DNA of 22,052 nucleotides from CAYYNP01 sp964472545. Lineage in GTDB: Bacteria; Planctomycetota; Planctomycetia; Pirellulales; Thermoguttaceae. The position numbers were made by a program, and so were the translations under genes. The notes below the pieces were generated by a model. That model was not told the origin of the DNA. It saw only the letters and a program-made list of their open reading frames with translations, and did not search any database. Shown here piece by piece: positions 6,700-14,269 of the stretch. The stretch spans positions 1 through 22,052 of the forward strand of contig CAYYNP010000168.1 in assembly GCA_964472545.1 (NCBI GenBank), given 5' to 3'. Every line of letters starts with the position of its first letter. Position 1 is the first letter of the stretch.

Positions 6700-8778
6700 C
6701 GCTCGCAGCCGTTCCCGTTGGCCGAGCCATGCGGCACCGCAAACGAAGTAGACCGCCGTGACGCCAATCAGCAAAACGCGGAACATCTCGGTCGTCATCA
6801 GACCGGCGAAGACGAGAATCGGCAACACCAGACATGCACCCAACGCCAACTGGGCCAACATGCCTGCTCCGTAGTACATCACCAGATCGGGAGGCGCCGC
6901 GGCTGCCGACGGCGGCTGGGAAAGTGGAAGCTCGGGAAGTTCTTCGGGCAGTTCCGGCAGCGATCTGCCCGCGCCGGCAACCGACGCCAGGGCGATGTAG
7001 AGCACGGCCGTCAGCAGCCAGACGGGCACGCACAAGAAGAAGAGGTGAATCAGGCCGGTCTGCCAGCAGAACAGGGCCGCCGTCAGCGAAACCCCCCAAG
7101 CCACCAACGCCGGCCAATTCAGCAACTGCCCCTTGCGCGACGACCAGTATTGGGCCAGCCCGATCCGCGGGAAGATCCAGTGCTCGACCACCACGATCGC
7201 CCCGACCGGCATCAACAGCAGCCCGTAGATGCCCACGAAATCCAGCAGATGGCGGAACACGAACGGGAAGCAGGCGATGGCCGTGGTGATCGCGCCGGCG
7301 ATCAACGTGACCAGCCATCGCGGCCAGCCGGGCGTGACGACCTGCAGCGCCAACCCGGCCCGATAGAGCGTGGGGTTGGCCGTGGTCCAACCGGCGATCA
7401 CCACGGCCGCCGCTCCCATCCATCCCAGCGCGGCAAAGGCCACTTCGCCCGAATCGAGGAAGACCAGCGGCGTTTGAGGCTTGGCCAATTGAGCCGCCGC
7501 CGCTCCCATCACGCCTGCACAAATCCAGGCAACGTAGTGCCCCAGGTACATGCCGAACGCCGAAAAGACGCCGTACCAGGACCGCCGGGCGTAACGCAAC
7601 AGCGCCATGTCGGACAGTCCGATGTGCATCGCCAGATTGCAGATCCAAGCGAAAGCCACGATGTGCCAGAAGCCGATGCCGGACGTGGACACCTCGCCGT
7701 CGCTGACAAACGAAGGCACCGGAATCAGGCTCGAATTGCACAGCGCGCCCTCGGGCTCGCTCGGCTGTTGGTAGCGGACGGCCTGCGGGTGCAAGACGTC
7801 GGGATGGAAGACGACTACGGCGTCATGCTTGATTCGGGCTTCGGCCTCGACGAACGTGCGCGAGTCCGCCTCGGCGCCGTCGGTCAAAGGCTGGTCGGTA
7901 ACGGCGAAGCCCCGCAACGGGCCGCCGCCGACCGATTGCAGCTCGCCGTCCTCGCCGGAGAAGTGCAGATGGATTTCGTCGTACGCCCGCGTCGGCATCG
8001 TCCAGCCCAACCGCCCTCCCACTTGTTCTTGCATCCAACGGATCCACCGAGACTCGGAGCGGCCGGCGACGGTCTGCATCGACTCGAACGCGGGCGGACT
8101 GCCGGTCCAGATCTTCTCGTCCGCGATCTTTCGCAACGAGGCGAAGTCGCGAACCTCGCCGAGCTGCGGCAGCATCACCAGTGCCCCGGCCACGAACATC
8201 AGCAGCATCCACGGCGAACAGAGCGAGGCGAACTGGGCCAGCCGGCGAAATCCCAAGATGGCCAGCGTCACCATCACCGCTCCCACCACGATTACCACCG
8301 GCACAAACCACGGATCGGTCGGCAGCCATCCGGTCTGCGGCTTGATCCCCAACGGAATCCGCACGGCCGAGGCGGCCACGGTGATCATACACCCTGCCAA
8401 CACGCAGTACAGCAGGGCGTTGAGCACGTTGTAGGCCACCATCACCACCGGCCCGCCGATCTGGCGGAGGTACCAGTAGAGCGTCAGCCGCGTCTTCACG
8501 GCGATCGGGGCACAGATCAGCGTCCAGGAAAGCACGGCCAGCAGATTGCCCAGAAGCAGACCAACCAGCACGTCGTAGGTCGTGGCACCCCAGACGACGA
8601 ACAGGGCACCAATCACGAATTCGGTCGCCGCCACGTGTTCACCGGCAAAGCTGCCGGCGAAATAGCCGCCGCCGTAGAGCCGGTCGTCGCCGACCGGTTG
8701 CCGCTCGAATTCGTTGAGTTGATCGAGCCGGGCAAAGATGCCGCGCCCTTGGCCCGCTTCCCCTGGCTGCTGGCCCAT
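6697..8778 (-). CDS. NCS1-type (cytosine/purine) permease-like membrane protein with a large soluble insertion
   Basis: A 693-residue multi-pass inner-membrane protein. The opening NEFERQPVGDDRLYGGGYFAGSFAGEHVAATEF, followed by VIGALFVVWG, resembles nucleobase:cation symporters. About twelve hydrophobic segments can be seen: roughly four before residue 205 and eight after residue 360 (for example GFWHIVAFAWICNLAMHIGL, WTTANPTLYRAGL, IYGLLLMPVGAIVVVEHWIF). Between them is a hydrophilic segment of about 155 residues (7690-8165) containing WIRWMQEQVGG, YDEIHLHFSGEDGEL and DAVVVFHPDVLHP. Typical NCS1 proteins have around 420-500 residues and lack this. A second hydrophilic, Pro-rich loop (LPELPEELPELP) precedes the last two helices. 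The start at 8778 (ATG, weak GGGA upstream) is preferred to a GTG at 8829 that lies inside a palindromic repeat. The substrate is unknown. Confidence 0.8.
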   Translation of the reverse strand: MGQQPGEAGQGRGIFARLDQLNEFERQPVGDDRLYGGGYFAGSFAGEHVAATEFVIGALFVVWGATTYDVLVGLLLGNLLAVLSWTLICAPIAVKTRLTLYWYLRQIGGPVVMVAYNVLNALLYCVLAGCMITVAASAVRIPLGIKPQTGWLPTDPWFVPVVIVVGAVMVTLAILGFRRLAQFASLCSPWMLLMFVAGALVMLPQLGEVRDFASLRKIADEKIWTGSPPAFESMQTVAGRSESRWIRWMQEQVGGRLGWTMPTRAYDEIHLHFSGEDGELQSVGGGPLRGFAVTDQPLTDGAEADSRTFVEAEARIKHDAVVVFHPDVLHPQAVRYQQPSEPEGALCNSSLIPVPSFVSDGEVSTSGIGFWHIVAFAWICNLAMHIGLSDMALLRYARRSWYGVFSAFGMYLGHYVAWICAGVMGAAAAQLAKPQTPLVFLDSGEVAFAALGWMGAAAVVIAGWTTANPTLYRAGLALQVVTPGWPRWLVTLIAGAITTAIACFPFVFRHLLDFVGIYGLLLMPVGAIVVVEHWIFPRIGLAQYWSSRKGQLLNWPALVAWGVSLTAALFCWQTGLIHLFFLCVPVWLLTAVLYIALASVAGAGRSLPELPEELPELPLSQPPSAAAAPPDLVMYYGAGMLAQLALGACLVLPILVFAGLMTTEMFRVLLIGVTAVYFVCGAAWLGQRERLRA

Positions 8779-8822
8779 GTTTGTGCATCCCGCTGGCAGA
8801 GCAACGAACTCGGCGGTCAACT

Positions 8823-8898
8823 GTGCCACGGCTTCGCAGAAGCAGTGCTATGTATGAGCGCCGCACGGCACTGCTTCTGCGAAGCAGTAGCACGGCAC
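8823..8898. repeat. Palindromic repeat between the TPR gene and the permease gene
   Basis: GCTTCGCAGAAGCAGTGC in the left arm (8831-8848) is inverted at about 8866-8884, and the ends GTGCC/GGCAC are also inverted. The right arm holds the compact hairpin CTGCTTC-TGC-GAAGCAG. The element has REP-like size and shape. It lies between two same-strand genes and contains the first possible start codon of the permease frame. Confidence 0.7.
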
Positions 8899-8915
8899 TC
8901 TACTTCTTCATCTCT

Positions 8916-9263
8916 CTACTTTTTCACCGGGCCGCCATCGTCCTTGGCGGCGGCCCACTGCTTCTCCATCGCGGTTTGCATAGCCGCCTCGGCCTCCTCG
9001 CGCTTGTCGGCCTTCTGGCAGGCCATGCTCAACGCGATGTAGCTGAAGTAGTCGTCCGGTTCCAAATCGCAGACCTTTCGGGCGTGTTCGACCGCGTCGT
9101 CGTGACGATCGAGTTTCCCGCAATAGACCCCCAGTGCGTTGTGGGCCAGCGCAAAATCGGGATGCTCGGCCAACAGGGCCTCGAGCTTCTCTACGGCAGC
9201 CTCCAGCTTCTGTGCATCTTTCAGCTCGATTGCCTCGTCGTACGTCTGCTCGGGGGTCGGCAT
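8916..9263 (-). CDS. Small TPR-repeat protein
   Basis: A 115-residue cytoplasmic protein made almost wholly of tetratricopeptide repeats, which mediate protein-protein contacts. The repeats run approximately at residues 4-37 (YDEAIELKDAQKLEAAVEKL), 38-71 (ALAHNALGVYCGKLDRHDDA) and 72-105 (YFSYIALSMACQKADKREEA), and then a Lys-rich tail follows. The ATG at 9263 has GGAG five bases upstream. There is no signal peptide, so it is probably cytoplasmic. It is upstream of the permease gene on the same strand with a palindromic repeat between, and divergent from lpxA. The partner is unknown. Coding status and TPR assignment are firm. Confidence 0.88.
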   Translation of the reverse strand: MPTPEQTYDEAIELKDAQKLEAAVEKLEALLAEHPDFALAHNALGVYCGKLDRHDDAVEHARKVCDLEPDDYFSYIALSMACQKADKREEAEAAMQTAMEKQWAAAKDDGGPVKK

Positions 9264-9519
9264 GTCAACTCCACGTGATCAACGGTATGAAACAAGTCTG
9301 CGGCGGCCAGCGGCGGCAACCCGTCAAATAAGTCTACCGGCCGGTCAAGGTCCTGGCTAGCAGCCCCTTGAAAAACGGGGCCGCGACTAGCGAAGATAGG
9401 AAAACCGTCACGATCGTGGCAACCGGGCCAATCCAGCAGCTTTGACCAACCGATAGAACCTATTGGAACCGACCTTTACCCAGCCCCGATGCACCCGAGT
9501 TTCCCCTGAGGTGACACCT

Positions 9520-10368
9520 GTGACTATCCACCAATTGGCCGACGTCAGCCCTTCCGCACAGATCGGTTCGAACGTGCGAATCGGCCCTTTTTGCGTCGTC
9601 GAGCGGGATACGAGCATCGGCAGCGGGTGCATCCTCGAGAGCAGGGCAACCGTAAAGCGAGGCACCTCTTTAGGCGAAGATAACCACATCTTCGAGGGGG
9701 TTGTGCTGGGTGGGATTCCACAGCATCTTCACGCATCGGAGACTTCCGGCCGTACGGTGATCGGGTCGGGCAACATCATCCGCGAGAACGCTACCGTCCA
9801 CTGCGCCCTGGAGCCCGGCGGGGAGACGCGCATCGGTGAGAACAACCTCCTGATGGTCAACGCCCATATCGCCCACGACTGCTGGTTGGGCGACCACACG
9901 ATTATCACCAACAATGTAATGCTTGCGGGGCATGTGACCGTCGAGGATCGCGTGTACCTCTCCGGCGCCGCCGGATCCCACCAGTTTTGCAGGATCGGTA
10001 CCTTGTCCATGGTCGGCGGCCAGGCACATCTGGTCAAAGACGTTCCACCCTATGTCACCGTCGACGGTCTCAGTAGTCTGGTTGTGGGGCTCAACCAGGT
10101 GGGGCTGCGTCGGGCAGGATTCGATCGGACGGACATCCGGGAACTGAAAGCCGCCTATCGGTTGATCTATCGTCAAGGCCTGGCTTGGGACGACGTGTTG
10201 ACGGGCCTGCGGACGCAGTTCCCCACCGGGCCGGCTGCCGTGTTCTATCGGTTTCTATCGACCACCTCGCGCGGCATCACTCCCGAACGCCGCACGCCGC
10301 CGGGTGCCGTCATCAAGATCCACGACGAGATCGAAACCAGATCGGATCTGAAGTCGCGAGCCGGGTAG
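9520..10368 (+). CDS. lpxA: Acyl-ACP--UDP-N-acetylglucosamine O-acyltransferase (LpxA)
   Basis: First enzyme of lipid A synthesis: transfers a 3-hydroxyacyl chain from acyl carrier protein to the 3-OH of UDP-GlcNAc in the cytoplasm. The N-terminal two thirds is a left-handed beta-helix of hexapeptide repeats (SAQIGSNVRIGPFCVV, TSIGSGCILE, VIGSGNIIRENATV). The catalytic block MVNAHIAHDCWLGDHTIITN carries the His equivalent to E. coli His125 (H119 here). LAGHV, SHQFCRIG and KDVPPYV follow as in the family. The C-terminal helical part includes GLRRAGFDRTDIRELKAAYR. At 282 residues it is about 20 longer than E. coli LpxA, with the extra residues at the C-terminus. The GTG start at 9520 is chosen because GAGGTG sits 6 nt upstream. 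No other lipid A gene is adjacent. The family call is secure. Confidence 0.95.
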   Translation: MTIHQLADVSPSAQIGSNVRIGPFCVVERDTSIGSGCILESRATVKRGTSLGEDNHIFEGVVLGGIPQHLHASETSGRTVIGSGNIIRENATVHCALEPGGETRIGENNLLMVNAHIAHDCWLGDHTIITNNVMLAGHVTVEDRVYLSGAAGSHQFCRIGTLSMVGGQAHLVKDVPPYVTVDGLSSLVVGLNQVGLRRAGFDRTDIRELKAAYRLIYRQGLAWDDVLTGLRTQFPTGPAAVFYRFLSTTSRGITPERRTPPGAVIKIHDEIETRSDLKSRAG

Positions 10369-10501
10369 CTGCGTCGCGATTCTGGTCCGGCCGCCGTTTT
10401 TCTGCGCCCAACTGAGCGCCGACGTCGAAAGTGCCGATAATCCAGGTGGTTTTCTGGCGTGACACGGGCGCAAAGATTCGCTAGATTACCAGCGTTCGCA
10501 C

Positions 10502-13066
10502 ATGCAGGGGGGTGCCTGCATTCCGAATGGACCATCATCCGTGTCTACCGTCGCCGACACCCTCTCGATTGCGGTGGGTGAGCATCAGTCCGGCAGGCTT
10601 CGCCGCGCCGAACAGTTGTACCACCGAGTCCTTCGAATCGACCCCACGCACGCCGACGCCCTCCACTTGCTGGGGGTAGTTTCCCACCAGAATGGAAAGC
10701 ACGTCGCGGCGATCGACTACATCCGTCGCGCGATCGAAGCGAACCCCGACGCAGCCACCTACCACGGCAACCTGGGCATTGCCTGTCAAGCGGCCGGACA
10801 GATCGCCGACGCGGTCACGAGCCTGCGTAGGGCGGTCCAGATCAATCCCGATTACGGCCGGGCGCACAACGACTTGGGTTCGGCCTTGATTCTCCAAGGC
10901 CGGTTCGACGAGGCGGCGGCCGCTCTCGAGCGGGCGGTGAGCCTTCGCCCCGACGACGCGATGGCGCATGCCAACCTCGCGGCCGCCCGCAAGGCCCAAG
11001 GCGAGTTGGATCAAGCTGCGGAATGCTACCGCAGAGCCGTGGAACTGAAGCCGGATCATGCGGCGGCCCACAACGGACTGGGAACCGTATTGACCGCTCA
11101 AGGCGACTTGGAAGCTGCCGAGGCCAGCTATCGCCGCGCAATCGAGATTGCGCCCGAGATGGCCGACGCCCACAACAACCTGGGCCACGCGCTGGACGCC
11201 CGCGACGCCGAAGACGAGGCCGAGGCGGCCTTTCGCAAGGCATTGGATCTCAACCCGAACTTCGCCCAGGCACACAACAACCTCGGCGGCCTGCTACAGG
11301 GCTACGACAAGCTCGAGGAGGCAGAAGCGTGCTATCGGCGTGCCCTGGAAATCGCCCCGGACTTCACCGAGGCGCTCGCCAATCTGGTCGACGTGCTGGT
11401 GCATCAGGATCGGAACCAAGAGGCGATCGAGATCGGCCAACGTGCATTGGGGCTCGATCCGGGGATGGCCTGCCTACACATGAGCCTGGGCAACGCGCAC
11501 AACAACCTGGAGGACTTCGAGGAAGCCGAGGCGTGCTACGGCCGGTCTTTGAAAGCTCAGCCGGACCACGCCGAAAGCCTGCGCAACCTGGGACACGTGC
11601 TGGAGCGGCAAGGGCGGATCGAGGAGGCGGTCGCGAGCTTCCGCCAGGCCGTGGAATTGGGCGGTGAACAGCCGCTGTGGGAGTTGCGGTTGTTGTCGAT
11701 TTGCCCGCCCGTCTTCGGAAGCAACGAGGAGATCGATCGATATCGCGACACGTTGCTGGCCGGATTACAGCGGCTGGCCGCGATGGATCTGAAACTCAAT
11801 TTCGCCGAGCTTTCGGCGTTCGGCCGGATGCCGCCGTTCAACTTGATGTTCCACGGCCGCGACGACCGCCCCATCAAAGAAGCCTACGCCGACGTCTTCC
11901 GCGGCTGCTTCCCCCAAGAAACACCCGCGCCGCGAACCGGACGCCCTCGCATCGGGTTTGTGGTCACGCGAAAACACGAAGGCATCTTCCTGGTGCTGAT
12001 GGGTGGCGTGTTGCAGCAGATGAACAGCGACGCGTTCGACGTGGCGATCGTCTGCGGCACCGCAGGCGTCGAGGAGATCCGCGAGGCCATCGACTCCAAG
12101 GCGATCGGGGTCGTCGCCATCCCCAACCGGATCGACCTGGCCGCGGAGACCATCCGCCGGGCGAATTTCGACCTGCTCTTCTACTGGGAAGTGGGCACCG
12201 ACCTGCTGAACTACTTTCTGCCGTTTTTCCGTTTGGCGCCGTTGCAGTGCACCTCGGGCGGGATGCCGGTGACCTCCGGTATTCCACAGATGGACTACTA
12301 CCTCTCGCACGAGATGATGGAGACCGAGCAATCGGACGACTACTACTCCGAGACGCTCATCCGCACGCGGACCAATCTCAACTACGTGCCGCATCCGCCG
12401 CCGCCGGAGGCGGTTAAGCCTCGCGAGGACTTCGGCTTCACGGCCGACCAGAACGTCTACCTGTGCGTGCAGAAGATCGCCAAATTCCACCCCGAATTCG
12501 ATCCCATCCTGGCCGGCATTCTGCGGGCCGACGACGCGGCCACGATCGCGGTGGTTGAAGACAAGCACGGGTATGACGCGAAGGCGCTGCGGGAGCGGCT
12601 GGCGACGACGATCGGCGACGTGGCCGAGCGGATCGTCTATCTGCCCAGGCAGGACTACGACGAGTACGTAAGCCTGTTGATGGCGGCCGACGTGGTGCTC
12701 GATACGATCCACTACTGCGGCGGCAGCACTACCTACCAGTCTCTTTCGCTGGGCAAGCCAATCGTCACGATGCCCACGCCCCTGCAAGCCGGCCGCAGCA
12801 CCTACGCCTGCTATCGCCGTATGGGCGTGGACCACTGCGTGGCCGAAACGCCCGAGCAGTACGTCGAAATCGCCGTGCGCCTGGGCACCGACGCCGCCCA
12901 TCGGGCCGAAGTCGTGGAGTTGATTCGCGCCACCAACGCGACGCTCTTCAAGGACTGCGCCGTGGCCGACGAGCTGCATCGAGTGTTCGGCACGTTGATC
13001 GAACGGTCGCGAGCGAAGGCTGCCGCCGGACAACAAGAGACCTCTGGAAACGGAGAAACGCCATGA
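10502..13066 (+). CDS. TPR-GT41 family glycosyltransferase (SPINDLY/OGT-like)
   Basis: An 854-residue cytoplasmic protein with about eleven 34-residue TPRs (about residues 16-395; typical unit AEASYRRAIEIAPEMADAHN) followed by a GT-B catalytic region (about 480-835). Family-type landmarks are PRIGFVVTRKHEG (His492 in the place of the conserved His of GT41), APLQCTSGGMPVTSGIPQMDYYLS, QKIAKFHPEF (Lys661), RIVYLPRQDYDEY and YCGGSTTYQSLSLGKPIVTMPT. GT41 enzymes attach a sugar (GlcNAc or fucose in known cases) to Ser/Thr or other acceptors. The substrate here is unknown and the catalytic part is divergent. The start codon is uncertain: the ATG at 10502 lacks a clear ribosome-binding site, and a GTG at 10541 is possible. 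The last codons overlap the FkbM start (ATGA), so the two are translationally coupled. Confidence 0.88.
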   Translation: MQGGACIPNGPSSVSTVADTLSIAVGEHQSGRLRRAEQLYHRVLRIDPTHADALHLLGVVSHQNGKHVAAIDYIRRAIEANPDAATYHGNLGIACQAAGQIADAVTSLRRAVQINPDYGRAHNDLGSALILQGRFDEAAAALERAVSLRPDDAMAHANLAAARKAQGELDQAAECYRRAVELKPDHAAAHNGLGTVLTAQGDLEAAEASYRRAIEIAPEMADAHNNLGHALDARDAEDEAEAAFRKALDLNPNFAQAHNNLGGLLQGYDKLEEAEACYRRALEIAPDFTEALANLVDVLVHQDRNQEAIEIGQRALGLDPGMACLHMSLGNAHNNLEDFEEAEACYGRSLKAQPDHAESLRNLGHVLERQGRIEEAVASFRQAVELGGEQPLWELRLLSICPPVFGSNEEIDRYRDTLLAGLQRLAAMDLKLNFAELSAFGRMPPFNLMFHGRDDRPIKEAYADVFRGCFPQETPAPRTGRPRIGFVVTRKHEGIFLVLMGGVLQQMNSDAFDVAIVCGTAGVEEIREAIDSKAIGVVAIPNRIDLAAETIRRANFDLLFYWEVGTDLLNYFLPFFRLAPLQCTSGGMPVTSGIPQMDYYLSHEMMETEQSDDYYSETLIRTRTNLNYVPHPPPPEAVKPREDFGFTADQNVYLCVQKIAKFHPEFDPILAGILRADDAATIAVVEDKHGYDAKALRERLATTIGDVAERIVYLPRQDYDEYVSLLMAADVVLDTIHYCGGSTTYQSLSLGKPIVTMPTPLQAGRSTYACYRRMGVDHCVAETPEQYVEIAVRLGTDAAHRAEVVELIRATNATLFKDCAVADELHRVFGTLIERSRAKAAAGQQETSGNGETP

Positions 13067-14133
13067 GCCAATCGAGTCCGTTTCTCGACCACGTGCTGAC
13101 GCAGTTCCTGGTGAAGATCCACGATCGGCCCGGCGACAACTACGACGCAATGCGGTTCTCGTTCGACGGCGTCGACCGGTCGGCGCAGTTTGACGTGACA
13201 CAGCACAAAAACTGCCTCTATTTCCTGCTGGAGAACTTCGAGGCCCTCTACGACGCCTATCTGTTGCTGGCCGACGAGGCCTCGCGGAAGATCTTCATGG
13301 ACCTGATCCTCTTCCGCTTAGCCGGCCACCTGCACGTGAAACTCGACGCCAACAACGCCGCGCACTGGCAATCGCGGCAGCGGGCCGACAACCTGCCCAG
13401 CCGGCCTTCGAGCATCGAGTATACCGGGCTGCTGGGGCCGCTGAAACACTTTGAAGGCGTCGAGTTCGAGGGGAATCTGCTGAACCTCGACTGCTGGAAC
13501 GCCAGCATCGCCTACAGCTTCTTCATCAAGCAGTATTATCTCGATCGCAACGGCACCACGATCCGCCCGGAACCGAACGATCACGTGATCGACGCCGGCG
13601 CCTGCTTCGGCGACACCGCGTTGGGCTTCGCCTCATCGGTAAGGCCCGGCGGACGCGTCTACGCGTTCGAGGTCCTCGAGAATCACCTCGACGTGATCCG
13701 CCACAACAACGCACAGAACCCCGAGTTGGGCAGCCGGATTCGCGTGTTTCCCTTCGGCCTGGGCGATACGTGCAACGCCGGCGCGGCCCCGATCGACTCG
13801 AAGGATGCGCTGGCTCCGGGATTCTCGTTGCGCGGCATCGACCAGCAGGCGGCGGTGCCGGTGCAGACGATCGACGCCTTGGTCGAATCGGGCCAGATCG
13901 AGCGGGTCGACTTCGTCAAGATGGACATCGAAGGCTACGAACTGAAGGCCCTGCGCGGCGCCGAGGCCACGATCCGCCGCTTCCGCCCCAAGCTGGCCAT
14001 CTCGATCTACCACAAGCTCGTAGACCTGTTCGAGATCCCCCAGTTCATCCACGGCCTGGACCTGGGCTACAAGCTCTACGTCGAGCACTACACGATCCAC
14101 GCGGAAGAGACGATCCTCTACGCGTCGGTGTGA
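13063..14133 (+). CDS. FkbM family SAM-dependent methyltransferase
   Basis: A 356-residue protein with an N-terminal region of about 165 residues that I do not recognise and a C-terminal FkbM methyltransferase domain. The SAM-binding motif is HVIDAGACFGDTALGFASSV (about 174-193), followed by GGRVYAFEVLENHLDVIRHN. The closing segment FVKMDIEGYELKALRGAEATI and KLAISIYHK are the FkbM signature. Members O-methylate sugars and related substrates. The start codon overlaps the GT41 stop (ATGA, four bases), which implies co-translation and a shared pathway: sugar transfer followed by methylation is the natural reading but is inference. There is no signal peptide. The gene ends 6 bp before a tandem palindromic repeat array. 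Confidence 0.92.
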   Translation: MSQSSPFLDHVLTQFLVKIHDRPGDNYDAMRFSFDGVDRSAQFDVTQHKNCLYFLLENFEALYDAYLLLADEASRKIFMDLILFRLAGHLHVKLDANNAAHWQSRQRADNLPSRPSSIEYTGLLGPLKHFEGVEFEGNLLNLDCWNASIAYSFFIKQYYLDRNGTTIRPEPNDHVIDAGACFGDTALGFASSVRPGGRVYAFEVLENHLDVIRHNNAQNPELGSRIRVFPFGLGDTCNAGAAPIDSKDALAPGFSLRGIDQQAAVPVQTIDALVESGQIERVDFVKMDIEGYELKALRGAEATIRRFRPKLAISIYHKLVDLFEIPQFIHGLDLGYKLYVEHYTIHAEETILYASV

Positions 14134-14138
14134 GCCAA

Positions 14139-14261
14139 ATAGTAGGCATCTCGCTCCGCGAGATGGAATGACGTATAGTAGGCATCTCGCTCCGCGAGAT
14201 GGAATGACGTATAGTAGGCATCTCGCTCCGCGAGATGGAATGACGTCTCGCGGAGCGAGAC
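14139..14261. repeat. Tandem 36-bp palindromic repeat array, three copies plus a variant
   Basis: A 36-bp unit, beginning AGTAGGCATCTCGCTCCGCG, repeats at 14141, 14177 and 14213 with essentially no change. Each unit contains the hairpin CATCTCGC-TCC-GCGAGATG. The array ends with a related but different hairpin, GTCTCGC-GGA-GCGAGAC (14245-14261). It fills the gap between the convergent FkbM and DegT genes (6 bp after one stop and 8 bp from the other), where it can form bidirectional terminator-like RNA hairpins. There are no unique spacers, so it is not CRISPR. Confidence 0.9.
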
Positions 14262-14269
14262 GACTACAA

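Noticed and set aside
6517..9042. Long plus-strand open frame opposite the permease gene
   Set aside because: It is antisense to a coherent multi-pass membrane protein, is dominated by His/Gln/Arg/Gly and has no recognisable domain, so it is a GC-driven shadow.
11765..13201. Minus-strand open frame opposite the GT41 gene
   Set aside because: Composition and overlap with the clear GT41 catalytic region mark it as a shadow.
14139..14261. Possible CRISPR array
   Set aside because: The 36-bp units abut directly with no variable spacers, and no cas genes are nearby; it is a tandem palindromic repeat.
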